In this document: in pieces, positions 1 through 15,876 of the stretch
How positions within the stretch are numbered: the first letter of the stretch is position 1
Layout: every line of letters begins with the position of its first letter
Source: Chrysomallon squamiferum
Taxonomy: Eukaryota; Mollusca; Gastropoda; Neomphalida; Peltospiridae
DNA length: 64,000 bases
Direction: 5' to 3'
NCBI GenBank assembly: GCA_012295275.1
Contig: CM022670.1
Coordinates: forward strand, 39,973,251 to 40,037,250
The notes under the pieces: model-generated
What the model saw: the letters and a program-made list of their open reading frames with translations, nothing else
What the model was told of the DNA's origin: nothing
Database searches by the model: none
Position numbers and translations under genes: made by a program

Positions 1-227
1 CATTCATATAGCTCAATTCTGCTTTATGCATTAATAATGTAAAACAACAGAAGGATTGTAGCAGCATTTTATTTAATGACTCACTCGACACATTTGTAAT
101 GTAAGATGAGAGATACGCGAAATCTGTTCATTCAGTTTCAAGCAAATGTAAACTACTCGTTCTTTGAGCCTAGTTTTTAAAAATAAACTAGTAAAATAAT
201 CTTTGTTGTGTTTATTTTCTGTTTCAG

Positions 228-350
228 ATTTTTTGTATCAGTTTTGCTGTGGCTGAACAAAACGCGAGCACTCGAGGTAAGTTTGTGAATGTTCCAGCAA
301 AAACCTCATTTAATAACTGTTACTATTGTTTCTTTGTTTGTTTATTTGTT

Positions 351-382
<32 letters not shown>

Positions 383-1093
383 TGTTTGTTTATTTTATTT
401 ATTTTTATTGTTGTTACTATTGCTGTTGTTGTTGTTGTTGTTGTTATTAAGTAATCTTTTTGAAATGAAGCATTACTGACCAAATACAGCTCATTACAAA
501 CAGTCAATTGTTGATCCTATACAAAAATAATGATCAGTTATTCATACTGCATGACGTAACGATTCTGAACTGGGATTAATGTGAGAGGATTAATGAGATA
601 AAAGAAAACGATCAAGTTTAATTTCTCTGCAGAGTGCGTATTAAATAGTTCTTCGTATTATTAACACGACTTGGTAAATGATTTCAGATCTACGCGAAGG
701 TGCATGCAGATACAATTCATTTTCTGGTATCTTATGGCAACTTACGGAATTGCTTTCTCACGTCATTATTATCTAAATCTCTAACAACCATATTTGCTTT
801 TTCCAGAAACTTCTGCTGAACAGTTTGAATGCAGCTTCAACGAAATGTGCAAAAACGTGCATCGTAGCTTCACCGTCATCAACGGCAAAGTAATTTGTTG
901 TTTGAATGGTCGGGTTCCGCTGGTAAGCGTAATTAATGGCAACATGTCCTGCACGTGCGATCCGAAAAAGACGATGACGGCAAAAGAAGCCTCGATTTTC
1001 CTTAGAAAAATGATCCAGACTATGTCGCGACGCGTTGAAAACGAGATACAAGACTCGATTAGAAATATGGGACGTTTGATGAATTCCATTTAA
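228..1093 (+). CDS. Secreted six-cysteine protein, subfamily A, copy 1 (5' exon outside window)
   Basis: Exon 2 is 228-276 and exon 3 is 807-1093 (stop TAA). Exon 1, coding MEAWPVILT in the sister copies, must lie upstream of the window. Exon 2 codes the rest of a signal peptide (IFCISFAVAEQNASTR); exon 3 codes the mature part. Six cysteines follow C-x5-C-x15-CC-x16-C-x-C, followed by DPKKTMT and a charged, probably helical tail ending RLMNSI. Splice sites are canonical (tttcag/, CTCGAG/gtaagt, ttccag/) and the intron is phase 1. A polyadenylation signal AATAAA lies at 1121. I do not recognise the family; no known antimicrobial or toxin scaffold is evident. It differs from copies 2 and 3 at more than ten residues, mostly between C1 and C3 and in the tail. 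Confidence 0.82.
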
Positions 1094-1163
1094 AAAAAAA
1101 CCAGAACACAAAACAAAAATAATAAAGCTTAGCAGTTACAAATGTTTATTAATTATTTTTCTT

Positions 1164-1201
<38 letters not shown>

Positions 1202-1372
1202 ATGTCACAGTGACTAGACTGAGTGGTATTACTACCTAAAATTAGGGTAGCAGACTATAACAGCGTCACGTGACACGGTGTTAATTATCTGACACGGCTT
1301 AAACTACTAAATGACTATTCTGTATCCACTAGAGAACAACAACACAGACACGAATTCAATATGGATAATTGG

Positions 1373-1411
<39 letters not shown>

Positions 1412-1855
1412 TTTTACACAAATCAACCCGAAAGGGTCATATATAGTTATATAGTTAAATCTTACGGTTCGAAGATACGTTATGAAAGCAAACAGTGTTG
1501 ACAAATAATACAAAACCAATTCAGCCCAGTTGATTACTTGATCTTTCTAGATACTCTTTTTAATTATTAAAATACATTAACCTCGTATTATAAATGTATT
1601 ACCACAGAATAACACCATAAAAATTCAACAGTAATAGATTAAGCTATCTTAAATAATTCAGTATGTATGTTACATATATAGAGAGAGAGAGAGAGAGAGA
1701 GTAATAAAACAAGGCATTTAATAAAACAAGGCATTTGACTCCTATCAGAATACATAAAGTCTAGAAGAATATTCAGTCATTTTAGAAATTTCAGTGTTTT
1801 GTCAACGGATTCTTTAGCGACATATAATTCAAGTAGTTATTGTTGTTTTTTTCTT
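1094..1855. other. Tail-to-tail spacer between A copy 1 and cGLR 1
   Basis: No coding signal. It holds the A1 AATAAA at 1121, a (TAG)n tract at about 1165-1200, (TA)n/(TATG)n at about 1373-1410 and (GA)n at about 1681-1701. The 3' UTRs of the convergent genes must lie here. Unit 3 keeps the same spacer (18,293-19,087); unit 2 has lost its middle. Confidence 0.7.
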
Positions 1856-3959
<2,104 letters not shown>

Positions 3960-4001
3960 TTTTAGACGAAAATTTCCAACAAATATCTTAAGTAAAGTAT
4001 C

Positions 4002-4322
4002 CTGAAAGAAAAGAAAAACAGAATAAAAATGAAATAAAGAAAAACAAAGAAAATGACACGTGTCTGTCTCAATGCATAAAATATTGTTATAATATTAATA
4101 ATCATTTGTCGAAACTAACATAAGTCTAAATCGCTCTTTTATGATGCCAGACAAATCAGAAAAGATCGATAAAGTTAAGATTTTATTTATCTATTAATAA
4201 CTGTCAATATGTTATAAATCATGAGCACTGTTTAAAATAAAAAGGTGAGATCAGATAGGTGTAATTTTTTGAACTTTGAACACACTTATAGTGGTGTATA
4301 AAAAGAAAATAATAATAATAAA

Positions 4323-4356
<34 letters not shown>

Positions 4357-4605
4357 ATTTTATATATTCACCTTTTTCACCGTTGTCTTGTGAATTTTTT
4401 CTCTTAGAGACTTTATCTCATGGTGTGTGTTGTCACTTACGTTGCGCTAGATGGTCTACAGATAACATTCCATTCGTATACTTTTATCTGTTTAAGTGTA
4501 AACAAAGAAGCGTACCCGAGGTTGAATGAAGCAATATCTAAAAATAAACACCACCATCAGTCATCTTTTTTTTAATCTGTCATGAGGTTTTTTGAATAAA
4601 TACAA

Positions 4606-4660
<55 letters not shown>

Positions 4661-4787
4661 GAATTTTAAAAAAGCAATAAACATTAAAAAGATGGTGGAA
4701 AATTGACAGATGTGTGAATTCCACATCAACAGAAACCTATATTTTAAGTACTGAAATAGCAAAGTCAGTTACGAAGAAGAAATTTAC
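4002..4787. other. 5' UTR intron of cGLR 1
   Basis: On the minus strand this lies between the non-coding exon (donor at 4788/4787) and the acceptor at 4002. It is AT-rich with (AAT)n at about 4,314-4,355 and 4,608-4,655. Part of it (about 4,160-4,310) belongs to a segment re-duplicated in unit 2 and downstream of unit 3. No coding signal seen. Confidence 0.6.
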
Positions 4788-4934
4788 CTGTACCGTCTCC
4801 TGGTCTATAAAACAACCTGTTAGTGAAAGTTGATGCCAATTAAAAATCTACAGGGCGTCCGTGAAGTTACTATAGAGTTAATCTGAAAACAGCTCTTTTA
4901 AACAGGTGCATTCGTTCCAAACTGAATCACGACA
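4788..4934. promoter_or_regulatory. Putative bidirectional promoter: cGLR 1 first exon (-) and B1 first exon (+)
   Basis: On the minus strand a short exon ends GGTACAG/gtaaat (boundary 4788/4787), which suits a non-coding exon 1 spliced to the acceptor at 4002. The B1 ATG is at 4935 on the plus strand, so the two genes share under 150 bp of upstream DNA. TATA-like tataaaac starts at about 4805 and tttaaac at about 4897. The segment is strongly conserved in unit 2 (13,788-13,935, with a second copy of the exon end at 13,079) and weakly at about 22,670 and 23,065. The transcription start sites are not determined. Confidence 0.5.
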
Positions 4935-5500
4935 ATGGCTCATGTCTTGCGACGCAGTTGGTCTGATGCAAGTTCTAAATATAGTTCACACTATTATTTT
5001 TTTTTAAATAACTCGAAACTAAAGGTCCTCACTGCAGATAAGGTAACTTGTAAAGTTGATATAGATGTTCGCTTTTTTTCAGGTCAGTTTGCTCTGTGTT
5101 TCTGTGTGTACCCAGTCTGGTGATGGTTAGTGTATCAGTAGAAGAATACTGCATTAAATTAGGACGAGGATAAATACGCACTGATTTACATCGGTCTTGT
5201 TAATATTCGTTCAAATAGCCTTTTAATTAGTCCCGTTAAAGAATGAATAGCCGAACGAATGAATGAATGAACAATAGATATAAACAAATACAAACAGACG
5301 TAACTAAATAAATAATATTAATGAGTTACGTACACATTAATATTCGTAGACTTTATACTTACAAATTATTATTTTTTCAGTCTTTAACAGTGTGTGACAA
5401 TAAAATAATGCACTCTTTTGTTGTTATATTTCATTATTAAGACTGGTTTTAACTAATAATAATAAAAATAACAACAACAACAACAACAACAACAACAAAA

Positions 5501-5535
<35 letters not shown>

Positions 5536-5974
5536 AAGACGTAAAATATTTTCTGTCCACACTTTCATTACAGCTATTTTGAACTTTTCATCACATACTG
5601 AGGTTTCTGTGAAGACATTAACCTCTTACATTGCAGGTAACAGTTCTGACTGTGGCGTTAACGACGATTGTAAAAGTGTCCACGTGCCTCACAGCATCAT
5701 CAACAATGACGTAGTTTGCTGCCTCAATGGCCAACTGCCTTCAGTCGTCGCCATCAACTCTGTTGTCTCCTGCACGTGCGACCCTTCCAAAACGATGACG
5801 CCAGAAGAACTTCAGACGATGTTGTCGTCCATTGGCCGCAACGTGCAACACACCCTGTCCTCCGTGACTCATAATTTGCAACACACCCTCTCGTCTGTGG
5901 GACACACGCTAGAGGGCGTTTTGAACGGCGTGAAAACCACCTTGTCTGCTGACTTGAGCAATCTCTTCGGTTGA
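4935..5974 (+). CDS. Secreted six-cysteine protein, subfamily B, copy 1
   Basis: Exon 3 is certain: coding from 5637 (or 5574) to the stop at 5974, with six cysteines in the same C-x5-C-x15-CC-x16-C-x-C spacing as subfamily A, then DPSKTMTPEELQTM and a tail with an 11-residue repeat (SSVTHNLQHTL). Exon 2 is 5083-5119, coding hydrophobic VSLLCVSVCTQS, and joins in phase 1 as in A genes. Exon 1 is uncertain: ATG at 4935 followed after 11 codons by a GC donor (GAT/gcaagt, 4967/4968) fits phase 0 and would give a weak signal peptide (MAHVLRRSWSD + VSLL...). Two acceptors, at 5573/5574 and 5636/5637, are both in frame and differ by 21 codons. AATAAA overlaps the region just after the stop (5975). 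Function unknown; secretion is inferred. Confidence 0.65.
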
Positions 5975-6473
5975 AATAAATGCGAATCAGATTCAAAATC
6001 GTTTTTATTTGTTTTCATTTGTTATTGATATTTATTTATTTAATTTGTTTTCTTTTCATGTGTTGTTATGTTTTTGTTTTTATTTCTTTTGATTTTGATT
6101 TTGATTTTATTTTAATTATTATTATTATTATTATTATATATATCTTATCTATTTTCATTTTCACTTTTTTATATTTCTCTTTTACCTGCTTTGATTTCAA
6201 CGTATTATTTTTATTTATTTTTCTACCTATTCTGTTGTTGGTTGTAAAAGTTTAAATTATATACGACTAAACTGGTTCCATTGTTTTAGCTGCATGTTTG
6301 CATGGACGGAAATAGGTAATTCTGGTTTAATCGAACGTTATCTCTGAATGGTTTTTAACAAAGCTAATAACTATTCATGCCCAGAGCTGGGATATTTTAA
6401 ACGTGCCAAGCACTGAACCATCCCACATCGCTTCATCCAGTGAAAAAACAGATACATCATCTAGCAGGCAGCT
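5975..6473. other. Spacer between B1 and A2
   Basis: AT-rich with (TTTGAT)n and (ATT)n tracts at about 6,088-6,137. No coding signal. It ends in a conserved segment leading to the A2 promoter. Confidence 0.5.
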
Positions 6474-6523
6474 GATAAAAACCACGACAGTCTCGATAAA
6501 CGATCAGTCTGGACTTCGATAAC
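6474..6523 (+). promoter_or_regulatory. Core promoter and leader of A copy 2
   Basis: A TATA-like gataaaa lies at 6474-6480, about 45 bp before the ATG at 6524. An initiator-like tcagtct occurs near 6504. The identical arrangement precedes A copy 3 (ATG at 15,877). This is motif reading only. Confidence 0.4.
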
Positions 6524-8177
6524 ATGGAAGCGTGGCCAGTGATTCTAACAGTAAGTTTATTTTGTTATTAAACTGGATTATTTTATATATTAAATTGAAT
6601 TTATAGCAATTATTTACTAAGTGTTTTCATTCTTTATTTTTGGTTTATCTTCAGAGTTGAAGACACTGTAATTTAATTTTTTTATATTTTGTTTTATGAT
6701 CAGTTTGATACTAATAGGTGTTATAAAATAACGGATTCTTTGTTACGCTTGTTTTTCGGGCGAATGTCGGAATCTCGTATCGCTTAAGAAATTAACAAAA
6801 AAATAAATACATTAAAATGTTACTGAACGATAAGCAGATTTCTGTCTACAACATACACATGCCTCACAGCATCGTCAGCAACGAGGTGCCGTGCTGTCTG
6901 AACGACCACCTGCCCTCAGTCGTGGCCACCAACTCTGTTTACACTTCAATGTCGTCGCGACCTCTTCAAGACTGATCGTTCTTCTACAGCCCTTGAGCGC
7001 ATGGCCACATAGCGAGCAGAAAGCAGCAGCTTTGCAACATCCTGCACCTGACGACGATTTCCCACCTTCTGTCCCCACAAGTCAAGACAGTTAACTTGAT
7101 TCTCTCACATTAAAAAGCACCACGGATTTGTTCGTTCTTTCTTACGATCTCCTCCCTGTGTTTGAGATTTTTGTTTTTTTGGATAAATTATGAATTGTTG
7201 AAAACACCCCGAAGCACTGCTGTCAGAGGTTTGGCGAAAGCGGTCATTCTAGTCGTACATTTTATCAATATATTATAAGTACACACATAAGTACACACAT
7301 ACATACACACATACACAAACACACTCATACAGACACAAACACATTCTTACACACATGCACATACATACGTTCACACACATATATACATACACACGCGTAT
7401 ACCCGTACATACACATATATACATACATGCATACACAAGCAGTCATACATACACACATACGTACACAGAAACACACAACAGCTTCCTGACACTTAATTTT
7501 ATTTCAGTTGACAACATTCGGTGTAACGTTAACTTTCTTATATAAAAGGAGTGCTACCTTTTGTTGTTAACATGGATTCTAGTTATGAAGTAAAAAAAAG
7601 ATTAAAAAAAAAAAAAAAAAAAAACCTCTTTGAAATAGAAATTATTTTTTTCATCCGTACACATTATCACCCAAACTCCCTTTTCAATACACAACTTTCT
7701 GATGTAATAAAATGCAAAAATATCGATTGTAATTCCAGCTGATGTACATTTCCAGTCATTTATAAACACATTGTCTTGCTACAGCAATATGTTACATTCA
7801 TATAACTCAATTCTGCTTTATGCATTAATAATGTAAAACAACAGAAGGATTGTAGCAGCATTTTATTTAATGACTCACTCGACACATTTGTAATGTAAGA
7901 TGAGAGATACGCGAAATCTGTTCATTCAGTTTCAATCAAATGTAAACTACTCGTTCTTTGAGCCTAGTTTTTAAAATAAACTAGTAAAATAATCTTTGTT
8001 GTGTTTATTTTCTGTTTCAGATTTTTTGTATCAGCTTTGTTGTGGCTCAACAAAACGCGAGCACTCCAGGTAAGTTTGTGAATGTTCCAGCAAAAAACTC
8101 ATTTAATAACTGTTACTATTGTTTGTTTGTTTGAAGTTTAGTTATTTAATACTTTGTTTGTTTGTTTGTTTGTTTGT

Positions 8178-8223
<46 letters not shown>

Positions 8224-8973
8224 TATTTTTGTATTTATTTTATTTAATAAAATTTAATTTAATTTAATTTTTTTATTTATTTACTTACTTACTTATATAC
8301 TTATTTATTTTTATTATTATTATTATTGCTGCTGTTGTTGTTGTTATTAAGTAATCTTTTTGAAATGAAGCATTACTGACCAAATACAGCTCATTACAAA
8401 CAGTCAACTGTTGATCCTTTACAAAAATAATGATCGTAACGATTCTGAACTGGGATTAATGTGAGAGGATTAACGAGATAAAAGAAAACGATCAAGTTTA
8501 ATTTCTCTGCAGAGTGCGTATTAAATAGTTCTTCGTATTATTAACACGACTTGGTAAATGATTTCAGATCTACGCGAAGGTGCATGCAGATACAATTCAT
8601 TTTCTGGTATCTTATGGTAACTTACGGAATTGCTTTCTCACGTCATTATTATCTAAATCTCTAACAACCATATTTGCTTTTTCCAGAAACTTCTGCTGAA
8701 CAGTTTGAATGCAGCTTCAACGAAACGTGCAAAAGCGTGAATGGCAGCCTCACCGTCATCAACGGCAAAGTAATTTGTTGTTTGAATGGTCGGGTTCCGC
8801 TGGTAAACGTAATTAATGGCACCATGTCCTGCACGTGCGATCCGAAAATGACGATGACGGCAAAAGAAGCCTCGATTTTCCTTAGAATAATGATCGAGAC
8901 TGAGGCGCGACGCATTGAAAACGAGATACAAGACTCGATTAGAAATATGGAACGTTTGATGAATTCCATTTAA
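6524..8973 (+). CDS. Secreted six-cysteine protein, subfamily A, copy 2 (complete)
   Basis: Exons 6524-6550, 8021-8069 and 8687-8973 give 120 aa. Exon 1 codes MEAWPVILT and ends ACA/gtaagt (phase 0). Exon 2 completes a clear signal peptide, hydrophobic from W4 to about V18, with likely cleavage near AQQ. Exon 3 carries C-x5-C-x15-CC-x16-C-x-C, the motif CTCDPKMTMT and a charged C-terminal helix of about 40 residues. N-glycosylation sequons (N-A-S, N-E-T, N-G-S, N-G-T) are visible. Intron 1 (1.47 kb) contains a relict cysteine-rich exon (6859-6975). Exon 3 is identical to copy 3 at the protein level except for the last residue. AATAAA lies just downstream (about 9001). It is probably an extracellular effector or binding protein; function unknown. 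Confidence 0.82.
6859..6975 (+). pseudogene. Relict B-type cysteine-rich exon in A2 intron 1
   Basis: The 38-codon frame reads MPHSIVSNEVPCCLNDHLPSVV before a stop. It matches the middle of B1 (VPHSIINNDVVCCLNGQLPSVV). The first cysteine pair is absent, and the CTC motif is replaced by YTSMSS. No convincing splice context makes it part of A2, so I read it as a decayed third exon of a former B-type gene. It is repeated in unit 3 at 16212-16349. Confidence 0.6.
7275..7480. repeat. (CACATA)-rich microsatellite
   Basis: About 200 bp of imperfect ACAC/ACATAC repeats in A2 intron 1. A shorter version sits at about 16,628-16,795 in A3 intron 1. Reading frames through it are low-complexity artefacts. 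Confidence 0.85.
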
Positions 8974-9361
8974 AAAAAAACCAGAACACAAAACAAAAAT
9001 AATAAAGCTTAGCAGTTACAAATGTTTATTAATTATTTTTCTGTAGTAGTAGTAGTAGTAGTAATGTAAAGGAACAAAAGAACAAAAATGAAGGAGCAGA
9101 ATAAAATAATGAGAGAGAGAGAGAGTAATAAAAGAAGGCATATCAAGATATATAAAGTCTAGAAGAATATTCAATTATTTCAGAAGTTACTGTATTTTGT
9201 CAACGGATTCTTCAGCCTCGTATAATTCAAGTCTGTGTAAGAAATGGAAACTAAGTACAATCCATACTTCTGACAGTCGGAAAGAAAAAAGTTGATCTTA
9301 TGACAGTAGTTTTTATCTTCTTTTCCTTTCTTGTTTTCAGTCTTTTTTTTTCCTTTTTTTT

Positions 9362-10116
<755 letters not shown>

Positions 10117-10318
10117 TCGTCGAATTTACGTTTTATTACGTTTTAATAAAACAAGGCATTTGACTCCTATCAGAATACATAAAGTCTAGAAGAATATTCA
10201 GTCATTTTAGAAATTTCAGTGTTTTGTCAACGGATTCTTTAGCGACATATAATTCAAGTCTGTGTAAGAAATGGAAAATTCTTGATCGGGTGTCAGTAGT
10301 TATTGTTGTTTTTTTCTT

Positions 10319-12501
<2,183 letters not shown>

Positions 12502-12639
12502 GTTTCGATGAAAATTTCTAACAAATATCTTAAGTAAAGTATCCTGAAAAAATAAAAATAAATAAATAAAAAATAAAAATGAAATAAAGAAAAACAAATG
12601 ACACGTGTCTGTCTCAATGCATAAAATATTGTTATAATA

Positions 12640-13870
12640 TTAATAATCATTTGTCGAAACCAACGTAAGTCTAAACCGGCTCTTTTATGATGTCAGACAA
12701 ATCAGTAAAGATCGATAAAGTTAAGACTTTATTTATCTATTTATAATTGTAACATTTACATAAAATAAACAGAGTTTTATTACATACTTAACTACACTTA
12801 TCAGTGCTAACGTGTGGTGTATGTCAATATGTTATAAATCATGAGCACTGTCTTAAATAAATACTTGACTTCAGATAAGGCGCAATTTTCAAATCATTTA
12901 TCTTTCCTGGGGGAAAAAATAATTCATGCAACCGCTAAAGCCGCATAAAAGATTTACTTGTTTGTGTGAAAAATTCACACACTGTGTTAGATGAGTGAAT
13001 TCCACATCAACAGAAACCTATATTTTAAGTACTGAAATAGCAAAGACAACTACGAAGAAGAAATTTACCTGTACCGTCTCCTGGTCTATAAAACAACCTG
13101 TTAGTGAAAGTTGATGCACAATTAAAAATATATAAACCAAAAAAAAAAAAAAAAATAATAATAATTATAATTATTTGAAAATATCTGGCAGACACAAAGT
13201 AGTGTAGATAATCATATAGAAAATTTCCAATAATCCGTTTACCTGTAAAATATATAGAGTTTTATTACATACTTAACTACACTTATCAGTGCTAACGTGT
13301 GTTGTATGCCAATGTGTTATAAATCACGAGCACTGTCTTAAATAAATACGTGATATCAGATAAGGTGTACTTTATTGAACTTTGAACACACTTGTAATAG
13401 TGGATAAAAAGAAAATAATAATAATAATAATAATAAAAAAAGAATTTTAAAACAGCAATAAACACTAAAAAGATGGTAATCTTCCATCAATTTATTTTAT
13501 TTTTTTTTTTATTTCATATTTTTGTTCTTAAGAAAATGAAATGGGGAGGGCAAATAATAACTATATTAAAAGTAAAATAAAACAAAAGAATCCAAAATAT
13601 ATAGATTTATGATTGGAAGTTATAAAAATTACTTATTTGCAATTTTCAAATCATTCATCTTTGCCGACTGTCGAGCTTTTCATTTTACTGGGGAAAAAAA
13701 TGACAATCGAACTGTGAATTCCACATCAACAGAAACATCTATTTTAAGTACTGAAATAGCAAAGACAATTACGAAGAAGAAATTTACCTGTACCGTCTCC
13801 TGATCTATAAAACAACCTGTCAGTGAAAGTTGATGCACAATTAAAAATCTACAGGGCGTACGTGAAGTTA
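12640..13870. repeat. Duplicated cGLR upstream segment with two first-exon candidates
   Basis: A segment containing ttttattacatacttaact, then cagtgctaacgtgtg, then gagcactgtc occurs at about 12,770-12,890 and again at about 13,255-13,380. Each is followed by the 5' non-coding exon signature (tttacctgtaccgtctcctg) at about 13,075 and 13,784. Unit 1 has only one such exon. A C-to-T and A-run background separates the copies. The region has no protein-coding signal. Confidence 0.7.
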
Positions 13871-13935
13871 CTATACAGTTAATCTGAAAACAGCTCTTTT
13901 AAACAGGTGCATTCGTTCCAAACTGAATCACGACA

Positions 13936-14903
13936 ATGGCTCATGTCTTGCGACGCAGTTGGTCTGATGCAAGTTCTAAATATAGTTCACGCTATTAATT
14001 TTTTAAAAATGACTCGGTGCTAAATGGTCTCACTCCAGATAAAGTAACTTGTAAAGCTGATACAGATGTTCGCTTTTTTTCAGGTCAGTTTGCTCTGTGT
14101 TTCTGTGTGTACCCAGTCTGGTGACGGTCGGTGCATCAGTAGAAGAATACTGCATTAAATTAGGACGAGGATAAATACGCACTGATTTACATCGGTCTTG
14201 TTAATATTCGTTCAAATAGCCTTTTAATTAGTCCCGTTAAAGAATGAATAGCCGAACGAATGAATGAATGAACAATAGATATAAACAAATACAAACAGAC
14301 GTAACTAAATAAATAATATTAATATATGTAGACTTTTGCAGTTTATATCGAACATTTAATTTATCACTTTTAAAATGCACGTGATTAAATACGAATGAAT
14401 AGTCTAAAAATTCTTTATACTTACAAATTATTATTTTTTCAGTCTTTAACAGTGTGTGACAATAAAATAATGCAATTTGTTGTTGTTGTATTTCATTATT
14501 AAGACTGGTTTTAACTAATAATAATAAAAATAACAACAACAACAACAACAACAACAATAATAATAAATAAATCAATAAATAAATAAATAAATAAATAAAT
14601 AAAAGACGTAAAATATTTTCTGTCCACACTTTCATTACAGCTATTTTGAAATGTTCATCACATACTGAGGTTTCTGTGAAGACATTAACCTCTTACATTG
14701 CAGGTAACAGTTCTGACTGTGGCGTTAACGACGATTGTAAAAGTGTCCACGTGCCTCACAGCATCATCAGCAATGACGTAGTTTGCTGCCTCAATGGCCA
14801 ACTGCCTTCAGTCGTCGCCATCAACTCTGTTGTCTCTTGCACGTGCGACCCTTCCAAAACGATGACGCCAGAAGAACTTCAGACGATGTCCTGTCCTCCG
14901 TGA
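13936..14903 (+). pseudogene. Subfamily B copy 2, truncated after the cysteine core
   Basis: This is the equivalent of B1: ATG at 13936, exon 2 at 14084-14120, exon 3 from 14641 or 14704. All six cysteines and the MTPEELQTM segment are intact. A deletion of about 34 bp relative to B1 then shifts the frame into a stop (TMSCPP, stop ending 14903). The helical tail is therefore lost in this frame. Downstream the same DNA has become a 33-bp minisatellite whose other frame still codes SSVTHNLQHTL units. It could be a pseudogene or a gene for a shorter secreted core peptide with an extra cysteine; expression would decide. Confidence 0.6.
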
Positions 14904-15235
14904 CTCATAATTTGCAACACACCCTGTCCTCCGTGACTCATAATTTGCAACACACCCTGTCCTCCGTGACTCATAATTTGCAACACACCCTGTCCTCCGT
15001 GACTCATAATTTGCAACACACCCTGTCCTCCGTGACATACGTCCATTGTCCTCCGTGACTCATAATTTGCAACGTCCTCCGTGACAACACACCCCCTGTC
15101 CTCCGTGACTCATAATTTGCAACACACCCTGTCCTCCGTGACTCATAATTTGCAACACACCCTGTCCTCCGTGACTCATGTGGGACACACCCTGTCCTCC
15201 GGGACGTTTTTGCAACACACCCTGCGTGAAAACCA
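14893..15235 (+). repeat. 33-bp minisatellite derived from B-gene coding sequence
   Basis: The unit ctccgtgactcataatttgc (plus aacacaccctgtc) is 33 bp, or 11 codons (S-V-T-H-N-L-Q-H-T-L-S). Seven near-perfect copies and three or four rearranged ones are visible, with internal scrambling at about 15,033-15,090 and 15,176-15,235. B1 holds only one to two copies at 5,846-5,912, so the array arose by expansion in unit 2. Confidence 0.9.
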
Positions 15236-15876
15236 CCCCTGTCTGCTGACTTGAGCAATCTCTTCCTCCGGTTGAAATAAATGCGACTCAGATTCAAAAT
15301 CGTTTTTATTTGTTTTCATTTGTTATTGATATTTATTTATTTAATTTGTTTTTATTTTTTCATTTGTTATTGTTGTTTATTTTTTGTTTTTTTCATTTTT
15401 TTATGTTTTTTTTATTTTGATTTTGATTTTGTTTTTATTTTTATCTATTATTATTATTATTATTATTATTTTATTTTATATATATATATTATCTATTTTT
15501 TCATTTTTATTATTATTTTTCATATTTCTCATTTTCACCTGTTTTGATTTCAACGTATTATTTTTATTTATTTTTCTACCTATTCTGTTGTTGGTTGTAA
15601 AAGTTTAAATTATATACGACTAAACTGGTTCCATTGTTTTAGCTGCATGTTTGCATGGACGGAAATAGATAATTCTGGTTTAATCGAACGTTCTCTCTGA
15701 ATGGTTTTTAATAAAGCTAATAGCTATTCATGCCCAGAGCTGGGATATTTTAAACGTGCCAAGCACTGAACCATCCCACATCACTTCATCCAGTGAAAAA
15801 ACAGATGCATCATCTAGCAGGCAGCTGATAAAAACCACGACAGTCTCGATAAACGATCAGTCTGGACTTCGATAAC

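Noticed and set aside
794-806. Start of A exon 3 as an independent short gene
   Set aside because: Upstream codons are intronic (ttccag acceptor at 806/807), and exons 1-2 with a signal peptide fit in phase.
4900-5123. 62-codon frame from ATG 4935 read straight through
   Set aside because: It crosses a clear acceptor (before 5083) and poly-T; the spliced model agrees better with the A-gene phases, although exon 1 remains uncertain.
7273-7476. Cys/Val/Tyr-rich frame
   Set aside because: Pure translation of a CACATA microsatellite.
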